A DNA stretch of 64,000 bases from Janthinobacterium psychrotolerans (GTDB lineage: Bacteria; Pseudomonadota; Gammaproteobacteria; Burkholderiales; Burkholderiaceae_D), in assembly GCF_001677885.1 (NCBI RefSeq), contig NZ_LOCQ01000059.1, positions 62,001 to 126,000 of the forward strand, in the 5' to 3' direction. Made by a program: the position numbers and the translations under genes. The notes beneath the pieces were generated by a model that was given only the letters and a program-made list of their open reading frames with translations, was not told the DNA's origin and made no database searches. Shown here piece after piece: positions 17,560 to 26,677 of the stretch (positions are counted from its first letter, which is position 1; each line of letters opens with the position of its first letter).

Positions 17560-18915
17560 CTACTTGATGCCGTGGTGATTCATCAGGTCGTACAGGGTGG
17601 GCCGGCTGACGCCCAGCAGTTCGGCCGCCTTGACGATATTGCCGTCGGAGCGCGCCAGCGCGCGCACCATCACCTTGTATTCGGCCGCGTCGCGCGCCTG
17701 GCGCAGGTTGACGCTCTCTTCCTGCGGCACGGCGTGGGCGTGGTCCGGCAGGCCCAGGTCGTCCACCGTGATCTGCGGGCCGTCGCACATGATGACGGCG
17801 CGCTTGATGCAATTTTCCACCTCGCGCACATTGCCGGGCCAGTCGTATGATTCGATCGCCTGCAATGCGTCATTACTGAAATGCAGGCTGGCGCGCCCTT
17901 CGCTGGCGCAGAATTTGTTCTTGAAATGATGGGCCAGCAAGGCGCAGTCGCCGGCCCGTTCGCGCAGCGGCGGAATGCGCAGCACGATCTCGCTGAGCCG
18001 GTAATACAGGTCTTCGCGGAAACGTCCCTGGCCGGCCAGCGCTTTCAGGTCCTGGTGGGTGGCGCAGACGATGCGCACGTCGACGGCGATCTCGCCGCGT
18101 CCGCCGACCCGTTCGATCACGCGCTCCTGCAGGAAGCGCAGCAGTTTGGCCTGCAGCGCCATCGGCATGTCGCCGATTTCATCGAGAAAAAACGTGCCGC
18201 CGTGGGCCAGTTCGATCTTGCCCAGGGTTTGCCGGGCCGCGCCCGTAAACGCACCGCGCTCGTAGCCGAACAGTTCGCTTTCGAGCAGGTTTTCGGGAAT
18301 CGCCGCGCAGTTGATGGCGACAAAACGCTGGCCGCTGCGGCTGCTGAGCGCATGCAGGCCGCGCGCGATCAGCTCCTTGCCGCTGCCCGAGTCCCCAAGC
18401 AGCATCACGCTGGCCGACGAGGGCGCCACTTTTTCCACGCTGCGGCACAGCTTGAGCATGCCGGCATCGCGGCTGACGATGCCGGCCAGCGGCGAGTCGC
18501 GCTGGGTTTGCAGCATGCGGCGGTTTTCCTGCTGCATCGCGTGCAAATAAAAGGCGCGCGCGATCACCAGGCCCAGCATGTCGGCGTCGAACGGTTTCTG
18601 GTGAAAATCATAGGCGCCCAGCGCGATCGCCTTTAATGCATGGGCGCGCTCCTGGTTTCCCGACAGCACGATCACCTTGGTGTCGGGCGCCAGCGCCAGG
18701 ATTTGCTGCAAGGTGGCCAGCCCTTCGGTGGCGCCGTCCGGATCGGGCGGCAGGCCCAGATCCATGGTCACGACGGCCGGCAGGTGGCGCCGCACTTGCG
18801 CCAGCGCCGCCTCGCGCTCGCCCGCCAGCAGCACCTCGTAGCCGTCAAAGCTCCATTGCAACTGCTTTTGCAGGCCGGGATCGTCCTCGATCACCAGCAG
18901 TTTCTGCTTGCCCAT
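17560..18915 (-). CDS. prsR: PEP-CTERM-box response regulator, sigma-54 activator
   Basis: NtrC-type regulator of 451 residues. It has a receiver domain with phosphoacceptor Asp52 (VVTMDLGLP), an AAA+ domain with Walker A GDSGSGKE (174-181), the sigma-54 contact loop GAFTGA (221-226) and FFLDEIGD Walker B, and a C-terminal Fis-type HTH (AAELLGVSRPTLYDLM). The order and its partner kinase identify it as PrsR, known to drive PEP-CTERM and EPS genes with RpoN. AAAGGAAAG precedes the ATG. It is last in a leftward three-gene unit, 33 bases after prsK. The 3' end lies about 100 bases from the hemerythrin gene. Confidence 0.95.
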   Translation of the reverse strand: MGKQKLLVIEDDPGLQKQLQWSFDGYEVLLAGEREAALAQVRRHLPAVVTMDLGLPPDPDGATEGLATLQQILALAPDTKVIVLSGNQERAHALKAIALGAYDFHQKPFDADMLGLVIARAFYLHAMQQENRRMLQTQRDSPLAGIVSRDAGMLKLCRSVEKVAPSSASVMLLGDSGSGKELIARGLHALSSRSGQRFVAINCAAIPENLLESELFGYERGAFTGAARQTLGKIELAHGGTFFLDEIGDMPMALQAKLLRFLQERVIERVGGRGEIAVDVRIVCATHQDLKALAGQGRFREDLYYRLSEIVLRIPPLRERAGDCALLAHHFKNKFCASEGRASLHFSNDALQAIESYDWPGNVREVENCIKRAVIMCDGPQITVDDLGLPDHAHAVPQEESVNLRQARDAAEYKVMVRALARSDGNIVKAAELLGVSRPTLYDLMNHHGIK

Positions 18916-18948
18916 GCGCTTTCCTTTGTACTGGGAGTGTATTTCCGT

Positions 18949-21006
18949 TCAGGCCGGATGCAAGGGCAGGATCACGCGAAACGTGGTGCCCACCTGCGGC
19001 TCGCTGCGCACTTCCAGGCTGCCGCCCACTTCGCGGATATATTCACGGCTTTCGAACACGCCGATGCCCATGCCGGCCGTCTTGGTGGTGTCGAACGGTT
19101 TGAACAGGCGCTCGCGGATGAATTGCTCGCTCATGCCGGCGCCCGTATCGTTCAGCTCGACCACCGCCGTGCGCAGTTCGCGGCGCAGGCGCACGGCCAC
19201 CTGGCCGCTGCTGGCGGTGGCCTCGACGGCGTTCTGGATCAGGTGGCCCAGCACGCGTTCGAGGCGGGCGCGATTGGCCAGCACCGTCAGTTCGCCGTCG
19301 ACAATTTCCAGCTGCGGCTTTGGTTCCAGGCTGGCCTTGGCCGCCACCGCCTGCCGCAGCAAGCCGTCGAGCTGCAACGGTGACGCCGCATCCGGGGTTT
19401 CGCCGCGCGCCAGCTTTTGCAGCAAAGTCTTCATTTTTTGCACGGAATGGTCGAGCGTGGCCAGCATGTCCTGCTGGAAGGCGGGATTGGCGCGGTGCTT
19501 TTCGGCGTTACTCAGCAGCAGCGACAATTGAAACACCAGGTTCTTCAGGTCGTGCACGATAAAGGTCGACATGCGGTTGAACGATTCAAACTGGCGCGAC
19601 ACCATCAGGGAATCGAGCGATTCGCGATGCGCCAGGTAGCTGGCGGCCTGGCTGCCGGCAATTTTCAGCACATCGCGAATTTCCCAGTTCAGGCCGATGC
19701 GCGCGCGCGGCCGCGCCAGCGCCACGAAGCCGAACAGCTTTCCATGCAGCATCAACGGCACCAGCAGCCAGATGGCGGGCAGCGCCAGCAGCGCCGGCGG
19801 TAATACCAGGCCGCCGTAATGCTGCGGCAGGTGGTTGCCATCGGCCACCTCGATCACCCATTGCCGCGCTTTCAGGAAGCGGCACAAGGGGCCATCAGCA
19901 GGCACGGCCGGTAGCTGCGGCGGCCAGTTCCAGCCGGCCACCGGCGTCAATACGCCGGCCTCGCGCGCGATCCACAGCCCGCCGGCCGGGCTTTCCACCA
20001 GCTGCGCCACGGCCTGTATGGTGCGCTCGCCCAGCGCCGGGCCATCTTCGGACAAGGCGCGCGTAAAGCGCAGCCATTCTTCGCGGTAATCGAAACTGGC
20101 CTGGTAAAAATGCTTGTTGATGAAGACCTTGAGCCTGGCGCGCAAGGCGCCAGAAAACAGCACGCCGGCCAGCAGCAGCATGGCGCCGCCCAGGTAGGCC
20201 ATCTGCATCAGGGAACCCCAGGCGCCGCCGAAATAGCGCAGATAATAGGCGCTGGCCGCCATCGCCAGCAGGTAGATGGCCGAACCGAGCAGAGCCGCCG
20301 AGCGGAACAACATCTGGCGCGACACCGACAAGCCCAGCGCCCAGCCCGGATTGCGCGCGGCCGATACACCCAGGAGCGGCGCGCACAGCGCATCGACGAC
20401 GCCGCGCGCGGCCCAGATATCGTCATTGATTTCGCGAAACAGCAGCGCGTCGCTGTACAGGTAAAAATCATAGGCAAACAGGCCGCCCGCGCCCAGGCAC
20501 GCAAACTTGATGCCCCAGCGCTTGAGCGGCGGCGTGTTGCGGTACCACTGTTCCACCAGCAGCATGCCGAGCACCGCCAGCAGCAAGCGGCAGGCGATCG
20601 CCGCAGTACGGGCAAAGGCAGCCTGTTCTGCGCCCAGCTGCGGCAAGACCGACCACCACAGCACCATGGCGATCGCCGCCACGCCAGCACCGCCGGCCAC
20701 CAGCGCCAGCAAACGCGCGCGCGAGGGCGCGATCAGCAGCAGCAGGAACACCAGCCAGCCCAGGGTGCGCAGCAATTCCAGCCCATCGCCAGCGAGCGAC
20801 CAGCGCCGCCCCAGCAGCACCAGCATCACGATGCCGGTGGCCCATAGCCCAGTCACCAGGCAGGCGGCCAGCAAGGCGCGCGCATGGCGGCGTGCGCGCC
20901 AGTTGCTGATCAATAAAAGGGAGAGCAGGAAAAACGCCAGCGAAGCGACCGCATGGCTGAGCGCGGCCGCGTCGGCCACGGCCAGCAAGACCGGTGCTGG
21001 ATTCAC
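18949..21006 (-). CDS. prsK: XrtA/PEP-CTERM system sensor histidine kinase
   Basis: Membrane histidine kinase of 685 residues. About eight N-terminal hydrophobic helices (1-290) are followed by a GAF-like region (about 310-460). The H-box is FIVHDLKNLVF with His485, and the HATPase region has NAVEATASSG, DTGAGMS and GMGIGVFESRE. This layout matches PrsK, partner of the downstream response regulator PrsR. It uses a GTG start that overlaps the stop of the upstream sugar transferase (GTGA, 21003-21006), so translation is coupled. The signal it senses is unknown. Confidence 0.94.
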   Translation of the reverse strand: MNPAPVLLAVADAAALSHAVASLAFFLLSLLLISNWRARRHARALLAACLVTGLWATGIVMLVLLGRRWSLAGDGLELLRTLGWLVFLLLLIAPSRARLLALVAGGAGVAAIAMVLWWSVLPQLGAEQAAFARTAAIACRLLLAVLGMLLVEQWYRNTPPLKRWGIKFACLGAGGLFAYDFYLYSDALLFREINDDIWAARGVVDALCAPLLGVSAARNPGWALGLSVSRQMLFRSAALLGSAIYLLAMAASAYYLRYFGGAWGSLMQMAYLGGAMLLLAGVLFSGALRARLKVFINKHFYQASFDYREEWLRFTRALSEDGPALGERTIQAVAQLVESPAGGLWIAREAGVLTPVAGWNWPPQLPAVPADGPLCRFLKARQWVIEVADGNHLPQHYGGLVLPPALLALPAIWLLVPLMLHGKLFGFVALARPRARIGLNWEIRDVLKIAGSQAASYLAHRESLDSLMVSRQFESFNRMSTFIVHDLKNLVFQLSLLLSNAEKHRANPAFQQDMLATLDHSVQKMKTLLQKLARGETPDAASPLQLDGLLRQAVAAKASLEPKPQLEIVDGELTVLANRARLERVLGHLIQNAVEATASSGQVAVRLRRELRTAVVELNDTGAGMSEQFIRERLFKPFDTTKTAGMGIGVFESREYIREVGGSLEVRSEPQVGTTFRVILPLHPA

Positions 21007-22391
21007 CGGCTCCCCTTGCCAAACAGAACCACCTGCACAGTTTCCAGCAAGATCAGCAGGTCGAGGAACAGGCTGTTGTTTTTCACATAATACAGATCGT
21101 ATTGCAACTTCTTGACGGCGTCGTCGACCGAGGCGCCGTACTGGTAGCGCACCTGCGCCAGGCCCGTGATGCCGGGCTTGATGCTGTGGCGAATATCGTA
21201 ATACGGCACCTGCGCATTGAGCTGATCGACAAAAAATGCACGCTCCGGGCGTGGCCCCACAAAACTCATTTCGCCGCGAAACACATTGAGCATCTGCGGC
21301 AATTCGTCGATGCGCAGCTTGCGTATCCAGTGGCCAACTCGCGTCACGCGGCTGTCATTGGCCTGGGCCCAGGTCGGCGTGCCGTCGCGCTCGGCGTCGC
21401 AGCGCATGCTGCGAAATTTCAGCACGCTGAAGGGCGCGCCATCGCGCCCGACCCTTTCCTGCTCGTAAAACACCGGGCCGCCGTCTTCCAGGCGGATGCA
21501 CAGCATGGTCAGCAGCATCAGCGGCAGCGAAGCGACGAAAATGGTGGCGCTGGCGGCCAGGTCGAACAATCGCTTGGAGGCGGCGCGGAAAAAACTCTGG
21601 TCGAAACCGCCGCCATAGATCAGATAGCTGGGCTGCAGGGAATCGATGCGGATCTGGCAGGTTTCGCGCTCGAAGAACGTGGCCGCGTCGATCACGCGCA
21701 CGCCGCCGAGCGCACATTCGAGCAGCTGGCGCGCGGGGAAGGCGCCGTTGCGGCGATCGGTGACGGAGACCACGATTTCATGGGCGTCGTAGCGCCGGGC
21801 CATGGCCAGCAGCGACAGGCCGGCCGGCAGCATCGACGAGGCCGGCACGCAGCATTGCTCGCCCGGCACATTGATGCAGCCCACCACCGTGAATTGATGA
21901 AAGCCGATCTTGCTGGCCGCCAGGTCCATGCATTCCCTGGCCAGCGCGCCGCCGCCGACCAGAATCAGCCGGCCTTCCATCAGCGCCGACTGCGACGACT
22001 TGAACACCACCAGCCGCGCCAGCAGCACGCCGATGGCGCCCAGACCGAAGATGATCACGCTGCCGCGCCCGAAATGCAGCGACGGCACGAAACGCACCAG
22101 CAGGCTGAGCACGGCGAAACCGAGCGCAAAGGCCGGCAGGATGCGCAGCAGGGTGTTGCGAATATCCTCGCGCGAGCGATGCTGGTACATGCCCAGCGCA
22201 CTCATCGACAACACGATCACCAGCGCGAAGATCGACGAGGCCAGGTAGACCTCGCCCGCGCGCAGCATGCCACGGCTGTCGGCCAGTCCGATCAGGGAGG
22301 TAAACGTCGCTGAAAACAGCAGTATCAAAATTTCCAGCAACAGCAATACAAACGCTGTTTTTGAGACGTAATGGCTGAATATGCGGATCAT
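21003..22391 (-). CDS. XrtA/PEP-CTERM system sugar transferase (polyprenyl-phosphate glycosyltransferase)
   Basis: Membrane sugar transferase of 462 residues, in the class that starts exopolysaccharide repeat units by moving a sugar phosphate to undecaprenyl phosphate. Several N-terminal helices and a Rossmann-like segment (RLILVGGGALARE) precede the catalytic bacterial sugar transferase domain. That domain contains KRLFDLAAS, GGPVFYEQERVGRDG, KFRSMRCDAE, RIDELPQMLNVFRGEMS and VGPRPER. Start 22391 (MIRIFSHY) has GGGGAG upstream and matches the usual N-terminus; an ATG 34 codons earlier does not. It heads the leftward unit with prsK and prsR. Confidence 0.93.
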   Translation of the reverse strand: MIRIFSHYVSKTAFVLLLLEILILLFSATFTSLIGLADSRGMLRAGEVYLASSIFALVIVLSMSALGMYQHRSREDIRNTLLRILPAFALGFAVLSLLVRFVPSLHFGRGSVIIFGLGAIGVLLARLVVFKSSQSALMEGRLILVGGGALARECMDLAASKIGFHQFTVVGCINVPGEQCCVPASSMLPAGLSLLAMARRYDAHEIVVSVTDRRNGAFPARQLLECALGGVRVIDAATFFERETCQIRIDSLQPSYLIYGGGFDQSFFRAASKRLFDLAASATIFVASLPLMLLTMLCIRLEDGGPVFYEQERVGRDGAPFSVLKFRSMRCDAERDGTPTWAQANDSRVTRVGHWIRKLRIDELPQMLNVFRGEMSFVGPRPERAFFVDQLNAQVPYYDIRHSIKPGITGLAQVRYQYGASVDDAVKKLQYDLYYVKNNSLFLDLLILLETVQVVLFGKGSR

Positions 22392-22596
22392 CGCTCCCCC
22401 TGCGGCAAGGCTCTTACCACCAGGAAACTGGCAGGCTGGAACCGGTCTATCCATCATGGCGAACTGTTCAACGCAAGCCTTGATGAGCCGCAAACCGCAA
22501 CCTCAGCTATCTTTGATTTACAGAATTTATCTCAACACATGTCCGTTTGATGTGAAATGGACTATAGTATGCTTCCCCTAAAAAAATATACATGTC

Positions 22597-24210
22597 ATGA
22601 AATTTGATGTAGCGATTGTCGGCAGTGGCCTGGCGGGTCTTTCGGTTGCACTGCATTTGGCGGAGACGCGCACGGTCGCGATCATTTCAAAACGTGCGCT
22701 GCTCGATGGCGCCAGCAACTGGGCCCAGGGCGGCATCGCCGCCGTGCTCGATTCGGGAGACAGCCACCAGCAGCATATCGAAGACACGCTGGTCGCCGGC
22801 GGCGGCCTGTGCGACGAGAGCGCCACGCGCTACATTGTCGAGCACGGCCGCGAAGCGATCGAATGGCTGATCGAGCAAGGCGTGCCATTTACGCGCGACG
22901 CCACGGCCGAGCTGGGTTTCCACCTGACGCGCGAAGGCGGCCACAGCCAGCGCCGCATCATCCATGCGGCCGACGCCACCGGCCACGCGGTGCAGGTGAC
23001 GCTGGAAGAAAAAGTCCGCGCGCACCCGAATATCTCCCTGTTCGAACATCACTGCGCGATCGACCTGATCACCTCGGACAAGCTGGGCATGAAGCCGGTG
23101 CAGCGCAATGCCCAGCCGCACTGCCACGGCCTGTATGTACAGGACGAGCAGACCGGCAAGGTGCTGACCTTTGCCGCCGAGCACACCGTGCTGGCCACGG
23201 GCGGCGCCGGCAAGGTGTATTTATATACCACCAATCCCGACACGGCCAGCGGCGACGGCATCGCCATGGCGTGGCGCGCCGGCTGCCGCGTGTCGAACAT
23301 GGAATTCATCCAGTTCCACCCGACCTGCTTGTACCACCCGTACGCCAAGTCGTTTTTGATCACCGAAGCCATCCGTGGCGAAGGCGGCTTGCTGAAACTG
23401 CCGCCTGAAGCGGGCGCGGCAGCGGGCCAGCGCTTTATGCTGGCCCACGACGAGCGGGCCGAACTGGCGCCGCGCGACGTGGTGGCGCGCGCCATCGACT
23501 TCGAGATCAAGAAGCGCGGCCTCGATTATGTGCACCTGGACATCAGCCACAAGCCGGCCGAATTCCTGATCGAACATTTCCCCACCATTTACGCGCGCTG
23601 CCTGGAACTGGGCATCGACATCACCAGGCAGCCGATTCCCATCGTGCCGGCCGCCCACTATACCTGTGGCGGCGTGGTAACGGACCTGGCAGGCCGCGCC
23701 GACCTGCCGGGCCTGTACGCGGTCGGCGAAACGGCCTGCACCGGCCTGCATGGCGCGAATCGCCTGGCGTCGAACTCGCTGCTCGAATGCATCGTGATCG
23801 GCCGCGCCTGCGCCCAGGATATCGAAAGCAAGGAAAAACTGGGCACGCCTTACCTGCCGGACTGGGACGAAAGCCGCGTCACCGACGCCGACGAGGAAGT
23901 GGTGATCGCCCACAACTGGGACGAACTGCGCCGCTTCATGTGGAACTATGTCGGCATCGTGCGCACCACCAAGCGTTTGGAGCGGGCCCAGCATCGCATC
24001 GCCCTGCTCAAGGAAGAGATCGACGAGTATTACCGCAATTTCCGCATCACCCATGATTTGCTGGAACTGCGCAACCTGGTCGACGTCGCCTCGATGATCG
24101 TCAACAGCGCCCTGTCGCGCCGCGAAAGCCGTGGCCTGCACTTCAGCCGTGACTATCCCGAGACCTTGCCGAAGGCGATCGCCAGCGTGCTGACGCCGCC
24201 GCATCGCTAA
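22597..24210 (+). CDS. nadB: L-aspartate oxidase
   Basis: Flavoenzyme of 537 residues that oxidises L-aspartate to iminoaspartate, the first step of de novo NAD synthesis. The FAD-binding GSGLAGLS (9-16), the SKRALLDGASNWAQGGIAA segment and HTVLATGGAGKVY are visible. So are the active-site region FHPTCLY, the DITRQPIPIVPAAHYTCGG stretch and GLHGANRLASNSLLE. The C-terminal helical domain (from about 430) is complete. It is divergent from the sugar transferase gene and convergent with the MORN gene at 24241 (30-base gap). nadA and nadC are not in the window. Confidence 0.97.
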   Translation: MKFDVAIVGSGLAGLSVALHLAETRTVAIISKRALLDGASNWAQGGIAAVLDSGDSHQQHIEDTLVAGGGLCDESATRYIVEHGREAIEWLIEQGVPFTRDATAELGFHLTREGGHSQRRIIHAADATGHAVQVTLEEKVRAHPNISLFEHHCAIDLITSDKLGMKPVQRNAQPHCHGLYVQDEQTGKVLTFAAEHTVLATGGAGKVYLYTTNPDTASGDGIAMAWRAGCRVSNMEFIQFHPTCLYHPYAKSFLITEAIRGEGGLLKLPPEAGAAAGQRFMLAHDERAELAPRDVVARAIDFEIKKRGLDYVHLDISHKPAEFLIEHFPTIYARCLELGIDITRQPIPIVPAAHYTCGGVVTDLAGRADLPGLYAVGETACTGLHGANRLASNSLLECIVIGRACAQDIESKEKLGTPYLPDWDESRVTDADEEVVIAHNWDELRRFMWNYVGIVRTTKRLERAQHRIALLKEEIDEYYRNFRITHDLLELRNLVDVASMIVNSALSRRESRGLHFSRDYPETLPKAIASVLTPPHR

Positions 24211-24240
24211 GCAACGCAACGGCATGGACTGGGGTGTGGA

Positions 24241-25338
24241 CTAATTGACGTCGCACCCCTGCCCCTCCCCCTTCACGAACCGGCACGCTTTTTCCAGCGT
24301 GCCATCCTGGCGCCAGCTCCGGGCCCAGCCATCGGCCGCGTCATTCACATAGTCCAGCGTACTTTTCACCTTGCCATCGGGATAGTAAAACGTGCTGGTG
24401 CCGTTGAGCTTTCCCTTGATCCTCGTGCTGCGGCTCTCCAGCGTGCCGTCCGGATAATACGTCAGCAGCTCGCCGTCCATCTCGCCGTTGACGTAATTGG
24501 TGCGGGAGCTGAGCTGGCCATTGTCATGGAAGGTCTCCGCCAGGCCATCGACCCGTTCGCCGTTGCGGTAAGTGATCTCCTCGCTGAGCTTGCCCGTCTT
24601 GTGGTATTCGCTGTGTTTGCCTTCCCGCACGCCGTTACGCCATAGGCCGCGCGCCTGCACGCTGCCATCTTGATTGTATTGGACCGCCTCGCCGTCCTGC
24701 TGGCCCTGCGCATTTTGCGCCACCCGCAGTGCGACCTTGCCATCCGGGTAATACAAGGTATAGCCGCCGACGCGCTTGCCTTCAACATAGTCGGGTGCAT
24801 CGATGTGGGCTGAAAGGCGCAGGGTCCTGGCTTGCTTTGCAGAATAGACATCGACCTGCCAGCTAGCTTTCTGCTGCCCTGGCGGCAGCGGCACCACCAG
24901 CACATAGGGCGCCGCGCGATGGTCCTGCGGCATCAGCTCTTCACTCAGATACAGACGGGCCTGGTCATCCTTGCAGGCGGCAGGATCGCAGGCGAGCAGC
25001 CGGCGTATCACGGGCACGGCGGCGTCGCCAGCGCTGCCCGGCGCCGGACACGCCTCCAGGATCACCAGCATCGACGTTTTATGGCTGATCTGTTTCGCCA
25101 GCGCCTGTTTCATGGCCGCATAGTCGGCGCGCAACATGCCCAGCGACGGCGCGTCCATGCGCAAGAGTTTGCCACCGCAACCGGTGGTGCTGGCCATGGT
25201 CAGCACATCGGCGCCGTCACCATCTTGCTGCGCAGCGAAGGCCGTAATCACCTGCCGCTGCACGATGTCCGCGCTGGCAATCGCAGGCAGCAAGAACAAG
25301 GCGGCCAGGCCGGCCGCAGTCGATAGTTTGAGGGGCAT
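24241..25338 (-). CDS. exported MORN (YwqK-type) repeat protein, paralogue 2
   Basis: Protein of 365 residues with a signal peptide (hydrophobic to about residue 22, ending AIASA). An N-terminal domain of about 175 residues has paired cysteines, including GCGGKLLRMD and ACDPAACKDD. About seven C-terminal MORN_2 repeats follow, of the form GxxxxYYxDGxV. ATG 25338 is preferred over the one three codons earlier, since AAGGA sits 8 bases before it. Its C-terminus CRFVKGEGQGC is almost identical to that of the gene just upstream, so the pair arose by tandem duplication. It ends the TerY-P-like operon. Automated tools may call it a YwqK antitoxin, which this context does not support. Confidence 0.8.
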   Translation of the reverse strand: MPLKLSTAAGLAALFLLPAIASADIVQRQVITAFAAQQDGDGADVLTMASTTGCGGKLLRMDAPSLGMLRADYAAMKQALAKQISHKTSMLVILEACPAPGSAGDAAVPVIRRLLACDPAACKDDQARLYLSEELMPQDHRAAPYVLVVPLPPGQQKASWQVDVYSAKQARTLRLSAHIDAPDYVEGKRVGGYTLYYPDGKVALRVAQNAQGQQDGEAVQYNQDGSVQARGLWRNGVREGKHSEYHKTGKLSEEITYRNGERVDGLAETFHDNGQLSSRTNYVNGEMDGELLTYYPDGTLESRSTRIKGKLNGTSTFYYPDGKVKSTLDYVNDAADGWARSWRQDGTLEKACRFVKGEGQGCDVN

Positions 25339-25360
25339 TGCTTGCATCCTTCACGGTAGT

Positions 25361-26677
25361 CTACTTGGTACAGCCCTGGCCTTCATCTTTCACAAACCTG
25401 CACTCTTTTTCCACGCTGCCATCTTCGCGCCAGGTACGGCTCCATCCTTCGCGCCGGCCGTCGACATATTCGACCAGCTGCTGCGGCTTGCCGTTGCCAT
25501 GCCAGACATGGAAGCCGCCCTGTTCGCGCTGGCGCCGGTCCCACTGCCGCTGTACGCGCAGCTGGCCCTGCTCGTCGTATTGCTGCTCGCTGCGCATCAC
25601 GCCATTGTCGCTGTAGACGCGCAGGCTGGACAGCTTGCCGTCCTGGTAATACTCGCGCTCTTCGCCGTCGGGCGCATCGTTGACATGGCTGACGGTGCTG
25701 CGCACCTTGCCGTCGCGATAATAATAAGTGCTGAGGCCGTTGAACCTGCCATTTTTCATCACACTACGGTTGGACACCATGCCGTCGGGATAATAGATGA
25801 GCATCTCGCCTTCGAGCTTGCCGTTGACGTAGTTCATGCGCGTGCGCAGCCTGCCGTCTTCATCGAAGGTTTCAGCTGGGCCATCGACCCTTGCGCCACT
25901 ACGGTAGGTGGTTTCCTCGCGCAGCTTGCCGCTCCGGTGGTAGTCGCTGTGCTTGCCTTCCGGCAGGCCATTGCGCCAGTGGCTGCGCGACTTGACCGTG
26001 CCATCCTGGTAGTAACTGACGGACTCGCCTTCCTCGCGGCCCTGGGCGTTTTGCGGCAGCTGCTTTTCGATCTGGCCGTTGGCATAATACAAAGTGTAGC
26101 CGCCGACGCGGTTGCCCTCGACATAATCGGGCGCATCGAGGTGGGTCGCCAGGCGCAAGTTTTTGCCTTGCTGCGTGGAATAGACCTCGACCTTCCAGGT
26201 ATTTTTTTGCTTGCCCGGCGGCAGCGGCAGCACCAGCACATAGGGCGCACGGCGCCGCTCCTGCGGGAACAGGTTTTCATCAAGATACATGCGCGCCTTG
26301 CCATCCGCACACGCGGACGGTTCGCAGCCGACCAGTTTGCGGATCACGGGCACGGCGGCGTCGCCAGCGCTGCCAGGCGGTGGGCATTCGTCCAGGCTGA
26401 CCAGCATCGCCGTCTTGCTGCGGATGCGCTTGGCCAGCTCCAGCTTCATGGCGCCATAGGCGGCGTCGTCCATGCCCAGCGAACCGGCATCCATGCGCAG
26501 ATGTTTGCCGCCGCAGCCGGTGGGCGCGGCCATGGTCAGCCCGTCGGCGCCTTCGCTGTCGGGCTCGGCGGATATGGCGGCGACGACCTGCCGCTGCAGT
26601 ATTTCCAGGCGTGCCGTAGCGGGCCAGGCCAATAGCGGCAATATGGCCAGCTGGGCAATCGTCTTCCATTTGCTCAT
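25361..26677 (-). CDS. exported MORN (YwqK-type) repeat protein, paralogue 1
   Basis: Protein of 438 residues with a signal peptide (about 1-22) and the same cysteine-bearing N-terminal domain as the next gene (shared PGSAGDAAVPVIR). It has about nine or ten MORN_2 repeats, roughly three more than its paralogue; the extra ones lie just before the last repeat. The start overlaps the stop of the kinase-like gene (ATGA, 26674-26677). Repeats such as GEMLIYYPDGMV form beta-hairpins that bind lipids, peptides or partner proteins in other families. It is probably periplasmic or surface exposed. A role as ligand sensor or target of the kinases is inference. Confidence 0.82.
   Translation of the reverse strand: MSKWKTIAQLAILPLLAWPATARLEILQRQVVAAISAEPDSEGADGLTMAAPTGCGGKHLRMDAGSLGMDDAAYGAMKLELAKRIRSKTAMLVSLDECPPPGSAGDAAVPVIRKLVGCEPSACADGKARMYLDENLFPQERRRAPYVLVLPLPPGKQKNTWKVEVYSTQQGKNLRLATHLDAPDYVEGNRVGGYTLYYANGQIEKQLPQNAQGREEGESVSYYQDGTVKSRSHWRNGLPEGKHSDYHRSGKLREETTYRSGARVDGPAETFDEDGRLRTRMNYVNGKLEGEMLIYYPDGMVSNRSVMKNGRFNGLSTYYYRDGKVRSTVSHVNDAPDGEEREYYQDGKLSSLRVYSDNGVMRSEQQYDEQGQLRVQRQWDRRQREQGGFHVWHGNGKPQQLVEYVDGRREGWSRTWREDGSVEKECRFVKDEGQGCTK

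Noticed and set aside
22392..22596. Sigma-70 promoter or riboswitch ahead of nadB
   Set aside because: A TATAGT box is present at 22563 but the only TTGATG lies 10 bases away, too close, and no riboswitch-like fold was found.
24241..26677. Toxin-antitoxin module based on YwqK-type repeats
   Set aside because: Both MORN proteins have signal peptides and sit in a kinase/phosphatase operon; no toxin-like partner is adjacent.
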